48,959 nt of DNA from Pedobacter kyonggii (lineage in GTDB: Bacteria; Bacteroidota; Bacteroidia; Sphingobacteriales; Sphingobacteriaceae). Each line of letters opens with the position of its first letter. The first letter of the stretch is position 1. The translations under genes were made by a program, and so were the position numbers. Positions 1 through 7,747 of the stretch are shown here, piece after piece. Under the pieces are notes generated by a model. It was not told the DNA's origin. It was given only the letters and a program-made list of their open reading frames with translations, and searched no databases. The DNA is taken from NCBI RefSeq assembly GCF_004310665.1, contig NZ_SIXF01000037.1, forward strand, positions 301-49,259, read 5' to 3'.

Positions 1-158
1 ACCTAAAGAGGTATGTATGGGCAATAGCCAGACTTGGGGGATGGAAAGGCTACGAAAGTAAAAGACACCCAGGAATTACAACCCTTTGGATAGGCATCAA
101 GTATTTTAAAGCATCAATGCAGGGCTGGGATATCCACAGAGATGTGTCCACACGATAG
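1..158 (+). mobile_element. IS4-family transposase, C-terminal fragment
   Basis: An open frame enters from the left edge (first full codon at base 3) and stops at 156-158, giving about 51 residues. The segment reading WAIARLGGWKGYESKRHPG, followed by a TTLWIG stretch and a Q-G-W-D end, is the conserved C-terminal tail of IS4/Tn5-like DDE transposases. The catalytic domain lies outside the window, so it cannot be told whether the element is intact. No clear terminal inverted repeat could be identified between the stop and base 302. The assignment rests on recall of the family's tail, not on a search. Confidence 0.75.
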
Positions 159-217
159 CCGTATGCCGGAACCTTAATGCTTATCGAGTCAGGATTATCT
201 TCGATGGGCACTTCGCG

Positions 218-238
218 GTTCCCGACCAAGTCGGGAAC
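218..238. repeat. Perfect 9-bp hairpin after the transposase fragment
   Basis: GTTCCCGAC at 218-226 and GTCGGGAAC at 230-238 form a perfect inverted repeat with a 3-base loop. No T-run follows on either strand, so it is not a convincing terminator. Related GGTTCCCGACT text occurs in the repeat-rich spacer near 24477, so it is probably part of a dispersed intergenic repeat. Confidence 0.55.
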
Positions 239-302
239 GACCTATTTTTAACGAAAAATGCCTTGAGCGGCAATATCCCAAGACATATGACTATTCAGAA
301 AT

Positions 303-1253
303 TTATCTATTTTTTTGATGCTGAGGGAGCCAGTCCAACAAAACCTTAACAATATCATTGAAGAAGAGATCATAAGTATCTTGAGTAACAAAGCCAATGT
401 GCGGCGTAGCCAGTACGTTATTCAATTTTCTGAATGGATGGCCCTGGTCAAGCGGTTCTTTATCAAAAACATCTAAAGCCGCACCGGCAATCTTATTTTC
501 TTCCAGCGTTTTGATCAATGCACTTTCATCAACCAATGGGCCTCTTGAAGTATTGATCAGGTAGGCAGTCGGTTTCATGAACGCAAGATCTTCGCCCCCC
601 CACAATGCCTTTACTTCTATCGCTCAGCACATGTGAACGGTTAAATAATCAGACTCCTGGAACAGGGTTTTCTTATCTACATACCTCGCACCACCAGCTA
701 TTGCTTTTTCAGGTGTTAAGTTTTCGCTCCACGCAATCACATCCATATCAAAAACTTTTGCCACGGCGGCAACCTGTGCACCCAAATTCCCGAGTCCTAA
801 TATGCCAAGGGTTTTCCCTTTTAAATCGTTACCCACCATATGCTGCCAGCCACCAGCACGCAGATTGGCATTTTCTTGCGGAATGTGTTTCGCGATGGCC
901 ATTAAGAGTGCCCAAGTAAGCTCTAAAGCGCCATGACCTAAATAATCGGTATTACGCACTTCAATCTGCAATTTTTCAGCTGCAGCAACATCAATGGATC
1001 GGTTTCTGGCACCCGTAGAAACGATCAGTTTTAGGTTGAGCAGCTGCATCAGTAAAGCAGCGGTTAAAGGGGTGGGTTCGCGCATGACACAAATGATATC
1101 AAAAGGCATTAAGCGTGCTACAATTTCATCTTCTCTATGAAGATGATCGGTAAATATCTTAATATCGGCATGTTCGGCAAGTACCGTCCAATCGGCAAAT
1201 GATTTCGCTACATCCTGGTAATCGTCAAGTACCGCAATTTTATATTTTGACAT
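303..1253 (-). pseudogene. D-2-hydroxyacid dehydrogenase, broken by two compensating frameshifts
   Basis: The start at 1253 (MSKYKIAVLDDYQ) opens a NAD-dependent D-isomer 2-hydroxyacid dehydrogenase frame with a GxGxxG Rossmann motif (GILGLGNLG) and, further on, the NTSRGPLVDE, FDKEPL and ATPHIGF motifs typical of the family. The frame hits TGA at 624-626. Reading one base over between about 594 and 629 restores the expected LSDRSKGIVGG stretch. One base is therefore missing near 629-630 and one extra G sits in the 7-G run at 595-601 (minus strand). The frame is then restored down to the stop at 303. Total span is about 316 codons, normal for the family. It is the last gene of the long minus-strand operon. 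The lesion may be a real pseudogene or a sequencing artefact. Confidence 0.85.
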
Positions 1254-1279
1254 GTTTTACGAATTTAAATCCTTTTTAA

Positions 1280-1906
1280 TTACAAAGCTGGTGTTTCGGT
1301 AAAGTTAATTTTCTTTGATGATGCTGCCCAGAAAACCCAGAGTAAAACACAAATACTTAGGGCTAAATCCGGATAAAAGAATGAAACAACAAAAGCGGCT
1401 AAATAGGTCGGGAATCCATACAGGTAGTTATTCCGGAGTTGCCTGATGGCAGCATCACTGATTCCAGGACGCAACAGTTTTTTATCAGAGGTAGCCTGTT
1501 GCCAAAGTAGGTTGAAAGCCAGATTAATCAAAACGAACAGTCCGGTGTAAATGGTAACCGAAAGCTGTTTTGAATCCGTTAGAAAAAACCTGGCCAGTAG
1601 TGCGCTGGGAAAAGAAACAAGCGAAACCAGGAACAGAATGAGTCCATTGGCAAACATCAGTCCCGTGTTTCGTTTGTAAATCTGTTTAAAAACTTTATGG
1701 TGATTAACCCAGATAATAAAAATGCTAAAAAAGGAAATGACAAAAGCGATATAGCCTGGCCACTGGAGCTTTAATTGCTCAAGCAGGTGAGTGTAGGTAT
1801 TGCCATCTTTTACTTCTGGTATATGAAGTTCGAGCACCAGAAGTGTTACTGATATGGCGAAAACACCATCGCTAAAAGCCTCTATTCTTTCTGTTTCCTT
1901 TTCCAT
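1280..1906 (-). CDS. TMEM175-family (DUF1211) membrane protein, putative K+ channel
   Basis: This 208-residue protein begins with the family hallmark RIEAFSDGVFAI (residues 7-18), the FSD motif that forms the pore-lining first helix in bacterial TMEM175 potassium channels. About six hydrophobic segments follow, which is the usual single-repeat bacterial architecture, and these proteins assemble as tetramers. It lies 8 bases downstream of the esterase gene and 26 bases upstream of the dehydrogenase pseudogene, so it is part of the minus-strand operon. A role in K+ leak or membrane-potential adjustment during stress is inferred from context only. Family assignment is firm; the ion specificity is not shown by the sequence. 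Confidence 0.85.
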   Translation of the reverse strand: MEKETERIEAFSDGVFAISVTLLVLELHIPEVKDGNTYTHLLEQLKLQWPGYIAFVISFFSIFIIWVNHHKVFKQIYKRNTGLMFANGLILFLVSLVSFPSALLARFFLTDSKQLSVTIYTGLFVLINLAFNLLWQQATSDKKLLRPGISDAAIRQLRNNYLYGFPTYLAAFVVSFFYPDLALSICVLLWVFWAASSKKINFTETPAL

Positions 1907-1914
1907 TTGCTCAG

Positions 1915-2529
1915 TTAAACGTTAAAAATCAGCTTATTTACCTGTGCTATTTCTGAATGGCTGATGGTATGCCCCATGTTTTGGTAAATAATCTCGGTAA
2001 CCTTTGCGCCCATACCTTCGAGTAAAACGGTTGATTCTTTTACCCTCGATACCGGAACATGCATATCGGGATCACTGCTACCAATAAAAATAGGAGTACC
2101 GTCAAAGTGTCCATGATAATTGCGGTGATCCATCTGTTCACCGATAAGACCACCTGTGAAAGCCACCACACCACCATAACGGGCAGCATTGCTTGCAACA
2201 AAATCGAGGGTTAAACAGGCTCCCTGGGAAAAACCCAAAAAGTAGATCTGCTCTTTTGTAAATCCTTCTTTTCCCAGATCAATTACAATATCATTTATTG
2301 TTTTTAGCGCATTGGAAAGCGAAGGCTCGTTAGCCTCCCGTGGCGCCAAAAATGATTGTGGATACCAAGTATTATTTTCAGCTTGCGGGGCTATCAATGC
2401 AAATTTTGAAACCTCCAAGTATTCTGCCATCGATAATATATCCTGGGCAGTTCCTCCACGGCCGTGGATCATGATCAGCACTTTTTCTGCCTGATCAAGG
2501 CTTTTTCCAGCTTTTATAATTTCTTTCAT
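1915..2529 (-). CDS. Phospholipase/carboxylesterase-family alpha/beta hydrolase (MhqD-like)
   Basis: A 204-residue alpha/beta hydrolase of the small carboxylesterase family. Visible elements are the oxyanion-region HGRGG at 22-26, the nucleophile elbow GFSQG with Ser101, an acid in SSDPDMHVP (Asp153 or Asp155) and His187 in GHTIS, making a complete catalytic triad. There is no signal peptide, so it is cytoplasmic. Its start lies 2 bases after the stop of the small acetyltransferase gene, implying translational coupling. In Bacillus subtilis a member of this family, MhqD, is co-regulated with the dioxygenase MhqO in quinone resistance, and an MhqO-like gene sits just upstream here. The true substrate is unknown. 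Confidence 0.85.
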   Translation of the reverse strand: MKEIIKAGKSLDQAEKVLIMIHGRGGTAQDILSMAEYLEVSKFALIAPQAENNTWYPQSFLAPREANEPSLSNALKTINDIVIDLGKEGFTKEQIYFLGFSQGACLTLDFVASNAARYGGVVAFTGGLIGEQMDHRNYHGHFDGTPIFIGSSDPDMHVPVSRVKESTVLLEGMGAKVTEIIYQNMGHTISHSEIAQVNKLIFNV

Positions 2530-2531
2530 TT

Positions 2532-2834
2532 TTATTCTTCTTTTATTTTGTTCCAGATATCGCGATACAGATCTTCGTGCCGCTTAAACTGGATATGAAC
2601 ATAGGGGCACATTGGGATAACCATTAATTTGTTTTCGCGGACATAAGCCACCATTGTATCGAGCAACATTTTAGCATAACCTTTTCCTTCTTTTGCAGGA
2701 TCTACTTCGGTATGGTAAACGGTTAGGTCTGAATCTTTGATATCAAAAATCATTTCGCCAACTTTTCCGTCTTCATCATAAATATCGAACGAACTTGGTT
2801 CGCCTTCCTGAATATTTAATTTTACCTGTGCCAT
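2532..2834 (-). CDS. Small GNAT-type acetyltransferase (Gcn5-related, YjdJ-like)
   Basis: A 100-residue protein of the short, single-domain GNAT group. The pattern HTEVDPAKEGKGYAKMLLD corresponds to the central strand and acetyl-CoA pyrophosphate-binding loop (EGKGYA), and VIPMCPYVHIQFKRH is the conserved C-terminal strand of this subfamily. At about half the length of classical GNATs it matches the small YjdJ-type group, whose physiological substrates are poorly known. It is tightly packed between the dioxygenase (5 bases upstream) and the esterase (2 bases downstream). Cytoplasmic, with no signal peptide. Confidence 0.85.
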   Translation of the reverse strand: MAQVKLNIQEGEPSSFDIYDEDGKVGEMIFDIKDSDLTVYHTEVDPAKEGKGYAKMLLDTMVAYVRENKLMVIPMCPYVHIQFKRHEDLYRDIWNKIKEE

Positions 2835-2839
2835 CTTTT

Positions 2840-3775
2840 TTAAATTAATTTTGGAAGTAATTTATCTAATTCTTCGCGTAAATGCTCGTGCTGATGCGGT
2901 AATTTTAAATGTGTTCCCAGTTCATTTAAAGGCTCATCAACGGTAAAGCCTGGATTTTCGGTCGCAATTTCGAAAAGAACCCCTCCTGGTTCGCGGAAAT
3001 ATAAAGAGTAGAAATAATCACGATCGATTTTAGGAGTAATCTGTAAGTTTTTACTTAAAATCTGCTCCCTCAATTCCATTTGAATATCCTCGTTTTTAAC
3101 ACGGAATGCCACATGGTGGTTGGTACCGGCAGCATTTCTGCCCCTGTGGCCAGCTGGCACTTCCAGCAGGTCTACAATGGCTGCATTTTCTACGGTATCG
3201 GTAATGAAACGGTACCGGTTTTCTTCCTGCCCCAGTAACCGATAACCAAATAGATCGGTTAATACCTTTGCGGTTTCATCGATAGCTTGCAGGGTTAGAG
3301 TGGTGCTGTGGAAACCTTTGGTTGCGGTATCCTTTTTGATATCGGCAGTTTCCCAAGGCGTTCTGCCATCTGTAGTTTTGGATACAATCAAACTCAACGA
3401 TAAACCATCTGGATCTTTAAAAGCAAGCACCTGCTCACCGAAGCGCTCGGTAATTTCTTTTGTTTTAACATTTGATAGGCCAAATCTTTCCAGCCAGAAT
3501 TGATGACTGCCAGCAGGTACCGAATAGCCGATTTCTGTTGCCATACCTACTCCTTCGGTACCCTGCCCGATTCCGTCCCAGGGAAAAAAGGTAAGAATGG
3601 TTCCTGCTGAACCCCTTTCATCGCCATAATACAGGTGGTATGTGCCTGGATCATCAAAGTTAACCGTCTTTTTCACTAACCTTAAACCTAACGCCTTGGT
3701 ATAAAAATCGAAATTTTGCTGTGCATTACCTGCTATGGCTGTAATGTGGTGCAGGCCTAAAATATTGTTGTTCAT
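2840..3775 (-). CDS. Ring-cleaving dioxygenase, glyoxalase/VOC superfamily (MhqO-like)
   Basis: The 311-residue product has two vicinal-oxygen-chelate halves. The first begins LGLHHITAI near residues 7-15 and continues with KTVNFDDPGTYHLYYGD. The second holds GFHSTTL, GTNHHVAF and FREPGGVLFEIAT, whose His and Glu residues fit the metal-binding positions. This is the layout of the MhqO/LinE-like ring-cleaving dioxygenases that attack hydroquinones and catechols. In Bacillus subtilis MhqO belongs to the thiol-specific quinone response together with a DoxX-family protein (MhqP) and an esterase (MhqD); relatives of both are in this operon. The exact aromatic substrate is not readable from sequence. 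Confidence 0.88.
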   Translation of the reverse strand: MNNNILGLHHITAIAGNAQQNFDFYTKALGLRLVKKTVNFDDPGTYHLYYGDERGSAGTILTFFPWDGIGQGTEGVGMATEIGYSVPAGSHQFWLERFGLSNVKTKEITERFGEQVLAFKDPDGLSLSLIVSKTTDGRTPWETADIKKDTATKGFHSTTLTLQAIDETAKVLTDLFGYRLLGQEENRYRFITDTVENAAIVDLLEVPAGHRGRNAAGTNHHVAFRVKNEDIQMELREQILSKNLQITPKIDRDYFYSLYFREPGGVLFEIATENPGFTVDEPLNELGTHLKLPHQHEHLREELDKLLPKLI

Positions 3776-3812
3776 ATCGTTTAAAATTATTTTATTGATT
3801 AATTATTTATTT

Positions 3813-6110
3813 TTAATGGCCCAGGTTTGCTGTTTCCAGCAGTAATTCTTTGTGCTGTACAAAAGAAACCTGCAAAGTCAAACCGTTATCATTCCACATC
3901 TCAATTTTACCATTCAGTTGATCGGTAAGCCCGGTCATTAAACTCATGCCCAATGATTCGGTATCACCGGCGTCAAAACCGACGGGTAGACCTATACCGT
4001 CATCAGCAATACTGAGTCTACAGGTTCTGCTTTCAATCGTTTGAAAGGTTATTTTTACATTTCCTTTTCTTCCGCTAGGAAAAGCATATTTGATTGCATT
4101 GCTAATGGCTTCATTCAAAACCAGGCCTAGTGGAACTGCCTGGGCAACATCTAACTTAATCGCTTCAGTATCTAAAATGAATTGGATTTTCTTTTCCGTC
4201 CCAAAACATTCGATCATATATCCTACCAGTTCTTTGATGTACCAGTTCATATCGATTTCTGCGAGATTATCAGACTGATACAGTTTTTGATGAATAAGCG
4301 ACATGGCATGCATCCGGTTCTGGCTATTTCTTATGGCTACCAGCGCATCTTCGTTATCCAGATAAGCAGATTGTGTATTGAGCAGACTGATTACAATCTG
4401 TAGGTTGTTTTTTACCCTGTGGTGGATTTCGCGAAGGAGCCATTCTTTTTCTCCAAGTATTTTTCTAAGCAGTTCGTTCTGCGTATTAATTTCTCCCTGC
4501 TTTTGCTCCAGGATAAGATTGCTACGCTTTTTTAAACGATAACGGTTATAAACGAGGCCTACGAACAGTGCCGCGATAACAAGTCCACCGATAAAGAAAT
4601 ACCTTACCCGCTCCTCATTCCCGATCCGAACCTGCTGCAATTGATTTTTTTGATGAAGCAGCGCAATATCCTTGTCTTTTTTCTCGGATTGATATTCGAT
4701 TTCCAATCCCGAAATCTGTTTGCTCTTTTCGTTGTTCCAGATTGAATCGGTCAATCTCTTATAAGTTTTATAATGTGCCACTGCCGACCAAGGTTTGTTC
4801 AGTGCAGAGTCTACATCAAACCAAAGCCTGTGTAACTGCGAAAGCGCTAGTAGGTTTTTCTGCTGTATACTTTGTTTTTCATGTTCTTTTAAATAACCCT
4901 CGGCAGCAAGAAATTGCTTCTCATGGATCAGTTTCCTGATGATGCTGCGATATAGATAAATCTGGTTCGGATCATCTTTGGGCAGATCATGGTGAAATTT
5001 AATTAACGTTTTAAAATAAGGCTCAGCCTTGCCGTATTGCTCAATATCGTAATAGGTGTTGAATAAAATGTAAGGTATACGCAGTTTCATTTGTGTATCA
5101 GTTGGTGGATATTTTTTAATCAGCTCTTTCAACTCAGCTATTCCTTCTTCAAACCTTTTCATACGAACATAAATGGTGGCTACATTGGCAATGATGGTTT
5201 GCATATACCCTGGATCTTTGTAGCGCTCAGCGATGTTTTTTGCCTTTAGCCAATAATCAAGTGCCTTCTGGTCATTCCTTAAATAATAATATGTTAAACC
5301 TAAATGGTTGTTTATAGAACTTCTTTGCAGACTTGTATCGGCCAATTGATCAGCAGTTTTCTCGGCCAGCAAACCGTATTTTAAGGCTTCTGAAAAATTG
5401 CCAAGGCTGATATTGGTGATACACATGTTATTGTAAACCCCTTGCAGCTCTTTAAAGCCAATAGCCTTGTAAACAGCAAGCGAGGTATCCATTAACTTTA
5501 TGGCATAGGCAGGCTGTCCTTGTATGTTGTAATAATCGCCAAGGTTTTTGAGCGAATTGCCTTCTTCTAACTTATTTCCTGCCTGACGGTATAAGGCCAA
5601 GGATTTCTTGTTGTAAGTAATTTTCTTTTCGAGATCCGCTCCTTCATTGCCAAAAAGAGTACCCATAGCGGAATAAGCGGCTGCCAATTGATCTTTCAGA
5701 TTCATCTTCGAGGCGTAGGCAATGGCCTGTTCATAAATTTTTGCACCTAAAATCCTATCTCCCGATTCGCGGATAATACTTCCTTTGAGTACCATACTTC
5801 GGGCAATTCCTTTTGGATATTCGATCTTGCCGGCCAAAGCAAAAGCCTGTTCGCGGAGTTGCATCGCCCGGGCAAGGTCGGCTTTTAATTCGCCCGGTAA
5901 ATTGAGGTAATAGGTACCCAGATCGATCCATAAATCGACTTTACTTTCTGTTTGACCAAGCCTACGCAGTTTAATTTCCGCTGTTTCAACTTCCCTGAGG
6001 GTCCTGATGCCCTGCCCTTTTGCAAGAACAGGATTGATCAGCATGAAAGTAATTAACTGGATCCAGAAGCCCCAACTGCAAAAATTAGCTGTTCTATTTT
6101 TGGTTGGCAT
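3813..6110 (-). CDS. TPR-containing sensor histidine kinase (HisKA_2 type)
   Basis: The 765-residue protein has an N-terminal hydrophobic signal/anchor (about residues 14-32), tetratricopeptide-type helical repeats to about residue 450, a coiled coil, one membrane helix near 500-522 and a cytoplasmic kinase. The phosphoacceptor box is [13 protein letters not shown] (His near 564), the signature of the HisKA_2 subgroup, followed by a HATPase domain with [13 protein letters not shown] and DDGIGLP motifs. The TPR part probably lies in the periplasm and senses a protein or peptide. No receiver domain is attached. It closely resembles the kinase at 14780 in architecture. Being embedded in the stress operon suggests feedback: the operon would raise the level of its own sensor. 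The partner is likely one of the REC-AAA+-Fis regulators at 17141 or 19237. Confidence 0.9.
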   Translation of the reverse strand: MPTKNRTANFCSWGFWIQLITFMLINPVLAKGQGIRTLREVETAEIKLRRLGQTESKVDLWIDLGTYYLNLPGELKADLARAMQLREQAFALAGKIEYPKGIARSMVLKGSIIRESGDRILGAKIYEQAIAYASKMNLKDQLAAAYSAMGTLFGNEGADLEKKITYNKKSLALYRQAGNKLEEGNSLKNLGDYYNIQGQPAYAIKLMDTSLAVYKAIGFKELQGVYNNMCITNISLGNFSEALKYGLLAEKTADQLADTSLQRSSINNHLGLTYYYLRNDQKALDYWLKAKNIAERYKDPGYMQTIIANVATIYVRMKRFEEGIAELKELIKKYPPTDTQMKLRIPYILFNTYYDIEQYGKAEPYFKTLIKFHHDLPKDDPNQIYLYRSIIRKLIHEKQFLAAEGYLKEHEKQSIQQKNLLALSQLHRLWFDVDSALNKPWSAVAHYKTYKRLTDSIWNNEKSKQISGLEIEYQSEKKDKDIALLHQKNQLQQVRIGNEERVRYFFIGGLVIAALFVGLVYNRYRLKKRSNLILEQKQGEINTQNELLRKILGEKEWLLREIHHRVKNNLQIVISLLNTQSAYLDNEDALVAIRNSQNRMHAMSLIHQKLYQSDNLAEIDMNWYIKELVGYMIECFGTEKKIQFILDTEAIKLDVAQAVPLGLVLNEAISNAIKYAFPSGRKGNVKITFQTIESRTCRLSIADDGIGLPVGFDAGDTESLGMSLMTGLTDQLNGKIEMWNDNGLTLQVSFVQHKELLLETANLGH

Positions 6111-6112
6111 CT

Positions 6113-6802
6113 TTAAAGTTTAGCATCATTTTTACCCTGCTTTGTACTATAATAGCAGATTAACATGGCAACACCAGGCAGCACGATACCAACCAAGCCA
6201 AACAGCTGTCCGATCCAGGCGCCGAGGATACAACCGATTAAAAAGCCCCCCAAAGTGATTAAACCTCTATTTATTCCTGAAAGGAAGTCGGCGTTTTTGA
6301 AACCTGAATTACAAAACGACCTGATATCGAGCGCAAACTGGGTTACATTACCCGTCATCATGGTTGTTGGTCCATAGGTTTCTTTGGCAAAAAGTTTCCC
6401 GAAGGCATTCTGCAGCCCCATGGCAAAAACCACGATCATGGTAACCAGGTACATTGGCCATGTAACTTCACCATTATCTATATAGCCCAATGAATACGCT
6501 ATTGCACCGCCAAGCAAAAGAATAAGTCCCTCACATAAAAGCAGAAAATGCCTGTTCGAAAATCTCGCCGATATCCAGCCGCCAGCCATAACAGAAAGCA
6601 TAAATATTGGGAAAGTTAGCAGCTTGATCCATGCATCACCATCAGAGCCTTTTATCATCTGGTAAGCGAATACTATAAAGTTTCCTGTAACGTGTGCTGA
6701 GAAAATCTTATCGGCAGCAACAAAGGTTATACTATCGCAATAGCCCGCTATAATGGTTAATACAAGGGTTACAAACCAGATATTGTTCTGTTTTTCTTCC
6801 AT
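6113..6802 (-). CDS. DUF1275 (YoaK-family) membrane protein
   Basis: A 229-residue integral membrane protein with about six hydrophobic segments. The [20 protein letters not shown] segment followed by GN, and the later GLQNAF and [14 protein letters not shown], are the characteristic DUF1275/YoaK motifs. No biochemical function is established for the family, although members often occur with stress genes. It starts 12 bases after the Dps gene ends, and its stop is 2 bases from the start of the TPR kinase, so the two are probably translationally coupled. It might be a transporter, but nothing in the sequence identifies a substrate. Confidence 0.85.
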   Translation of the reverse strand: MEEKQNNIWFVTLVLTIIAGYCDSITFVAADKIFSAHVTGNFIVFAYQMIKGSDGDAWIKLLTFPIFMLSVMAGGWISARFSNRHFLLLCEGLILLLGGAIAYSLGYIDNGEVTWPMYLVTMIVVFAMGLQNAFGKLFAKETYGPTTMMTGNVTQFALDIRSFCNSGFKNADFLSGINRGLITLGGFLIGCILGAWIGQLFGLVGIVLPGVAMLICYYSTKQGKNDAKL

Positions 6803-6814
6803 TTTGTTTTTGAT

Positions 6815-7288
6815 TTATGATAAGTGCGCCCTTAACATCCAGGCCATAGTTTCGTGTGTTTCCATTAATCCAGTAATGTAATCGCTTGTTCCGGCATCTT
6901 TAAGCGCCCCTGCATAATTATCAATGTTTTCTCTTAAATGGATCAAGATACTTTCGTGATCTGCCAATAACATTTTGATGTAGGTTGGGGCATCGTTTTT
7001 ACCACGGTCATCTTCAGTTAAGTGAGTCAATTCCAGAAACTGTTTAAGCGATGCGGGTGCATAATGACCAAGTTTACGGATACGTTCTGCAACCTCATCA
7101 ACAATATCTTCCAGTTGGGTGTATTGCTCTTCGAAAAATTTGTGTTTGTTGTAAAAATCTGGCCCTTCTACGTTCCAGTGCGCTTTTCTTGTCTTTGTAT
7201 ATAAAACGTATTCATCTGCAAGAATTTTGCTTAATGAATGTGCAACCTCGGCAAGGTTTTCTGCGCTGATTCCAATTTTAGCTTCCAT
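6815..7288 (-). CDS. dps: Dps-family ferritin-like DNA-protection protein
   Basis: The start is placed at 7288 (MEAKIGISAENLAE). A longer in-frame ATG at 7345 would add a 19-residue hydrophobic stretch that overlaps the preceding gene and is not family-like. The 157-residue product has the full Dps signature KAHWNVEGPDFYNKHKFFEE followed by YTQLEDIVDEVAERIRKLG, which carries the His, Asp and Glu ligands of the inter-subunit ferroxidase site. Dps dodecamers oxidise Fe(II) with peroxide and store iron, limiting Fenton chemistry. It follows the DoxX gene by 22 bases in the operon. Its presence supports an oxidative-stress role for the whole cluster. Confidence 0.95.
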   Translation of the reverse strand: MEAKIGISAENLAEVAHSLSKILADEYVLYTKTRKAHWNVEGPDFYNKHKFFEEQYTQLEDIVDEVAERIRKLGHYAPASLKQFLELTHLTEDDRGKNDAPTYIKMLLADHESILIHLRENIDNYAGALKDAGTSDYITGLMETHETMAWMLRAHLS

Positions 7289-7310
7289 GATTTGTGATTT
7301 GATGTTTATT

Positions 7311-7745
7311 TTAATTAAAAAGTGTATTGAATAAATAATGATCAATTGAAATAGTCCCGGGTCCGATTAACCATAAAAAAAGCATGGCCAATGTGTACAT
7401 GTAAGGCACATCACGCACTTCAATCGAATCTTTACGGTGTACTATGAAATAGCCGATGGCCGTTACCCCTATTGATGGCAATAGGAAAAGCCTGGTTCCG
7501 AACCCTAGAGCAACCAGAAATGGCACAACGGTATCAGAAAATGTAGCCACTAAGCCATTCAGTTTATCAGGCAAACCCAAGGGATTGGGTACATGCTCCT
7601 TTTCGCCATTTTGAACACGGAATTTTTTCATTCCATGAACCCTGAAAAGTTCGAGCATAAGCAGCACCCTGAAAACGAGTACAGCCCAATTGTTAAGATC
7701 TGCTCCTAAATCAGAGTATAACAAGTATTTGATAATATTTTCCAT
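7311..7745 (-). CDS. DoxX-family membrane protein
   Basis: The start at 7745 (MENIIKYLLYSDLG) lies 2 bases after the amidohydrolase stop. An upstream ATG at 7784 would overlap that gene by 37 bases and add a poor hydrophobic tail, so it was not chosen. The 144-residue protein has four hydrophobic helices and the DoxX pattern VFRVLLMLELFRVHGMKKF, with FLVALGFGTRLFLLPSIG in the second half. DoxX proteins are small quinone-linked membrane oxidoreductase subunits. The Bacillus subtilis relative MhqP is induced by quinones alongside an MhqO dioxygenase, a combination also found here. Its exact redox partner cannot be told. Confidence 0.82.
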   Translation of the reverse strand: MENIIKYLLYSDLGADLNNWAVLVFRVLLMLELFRVHGMKKFRVQNGEKEHVPNPLGLPDKLNGLVATFSDTVVPFLVALGFGTRLFLLPSIGVTAIGYFIVHRKDSIEVRDVPYMYTLAMLFLWLIGPGTISIDHYLFNTLFN

Positions 7746-7747
7746 AG

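Noticed and set aside
624-626. In-frame TGA read as selenocysteine or read-through in the dehydrogenase
   Set aside because: The alternate frame around it restores the family sequence exactly, so two indels explain it; the family has no selenocysteine at this place.
605-919. 104-codon plus-strand open frame
   Set aside because: It is antisense to the dehydrogenase gene, whose family motifs are plain on the minus strand.
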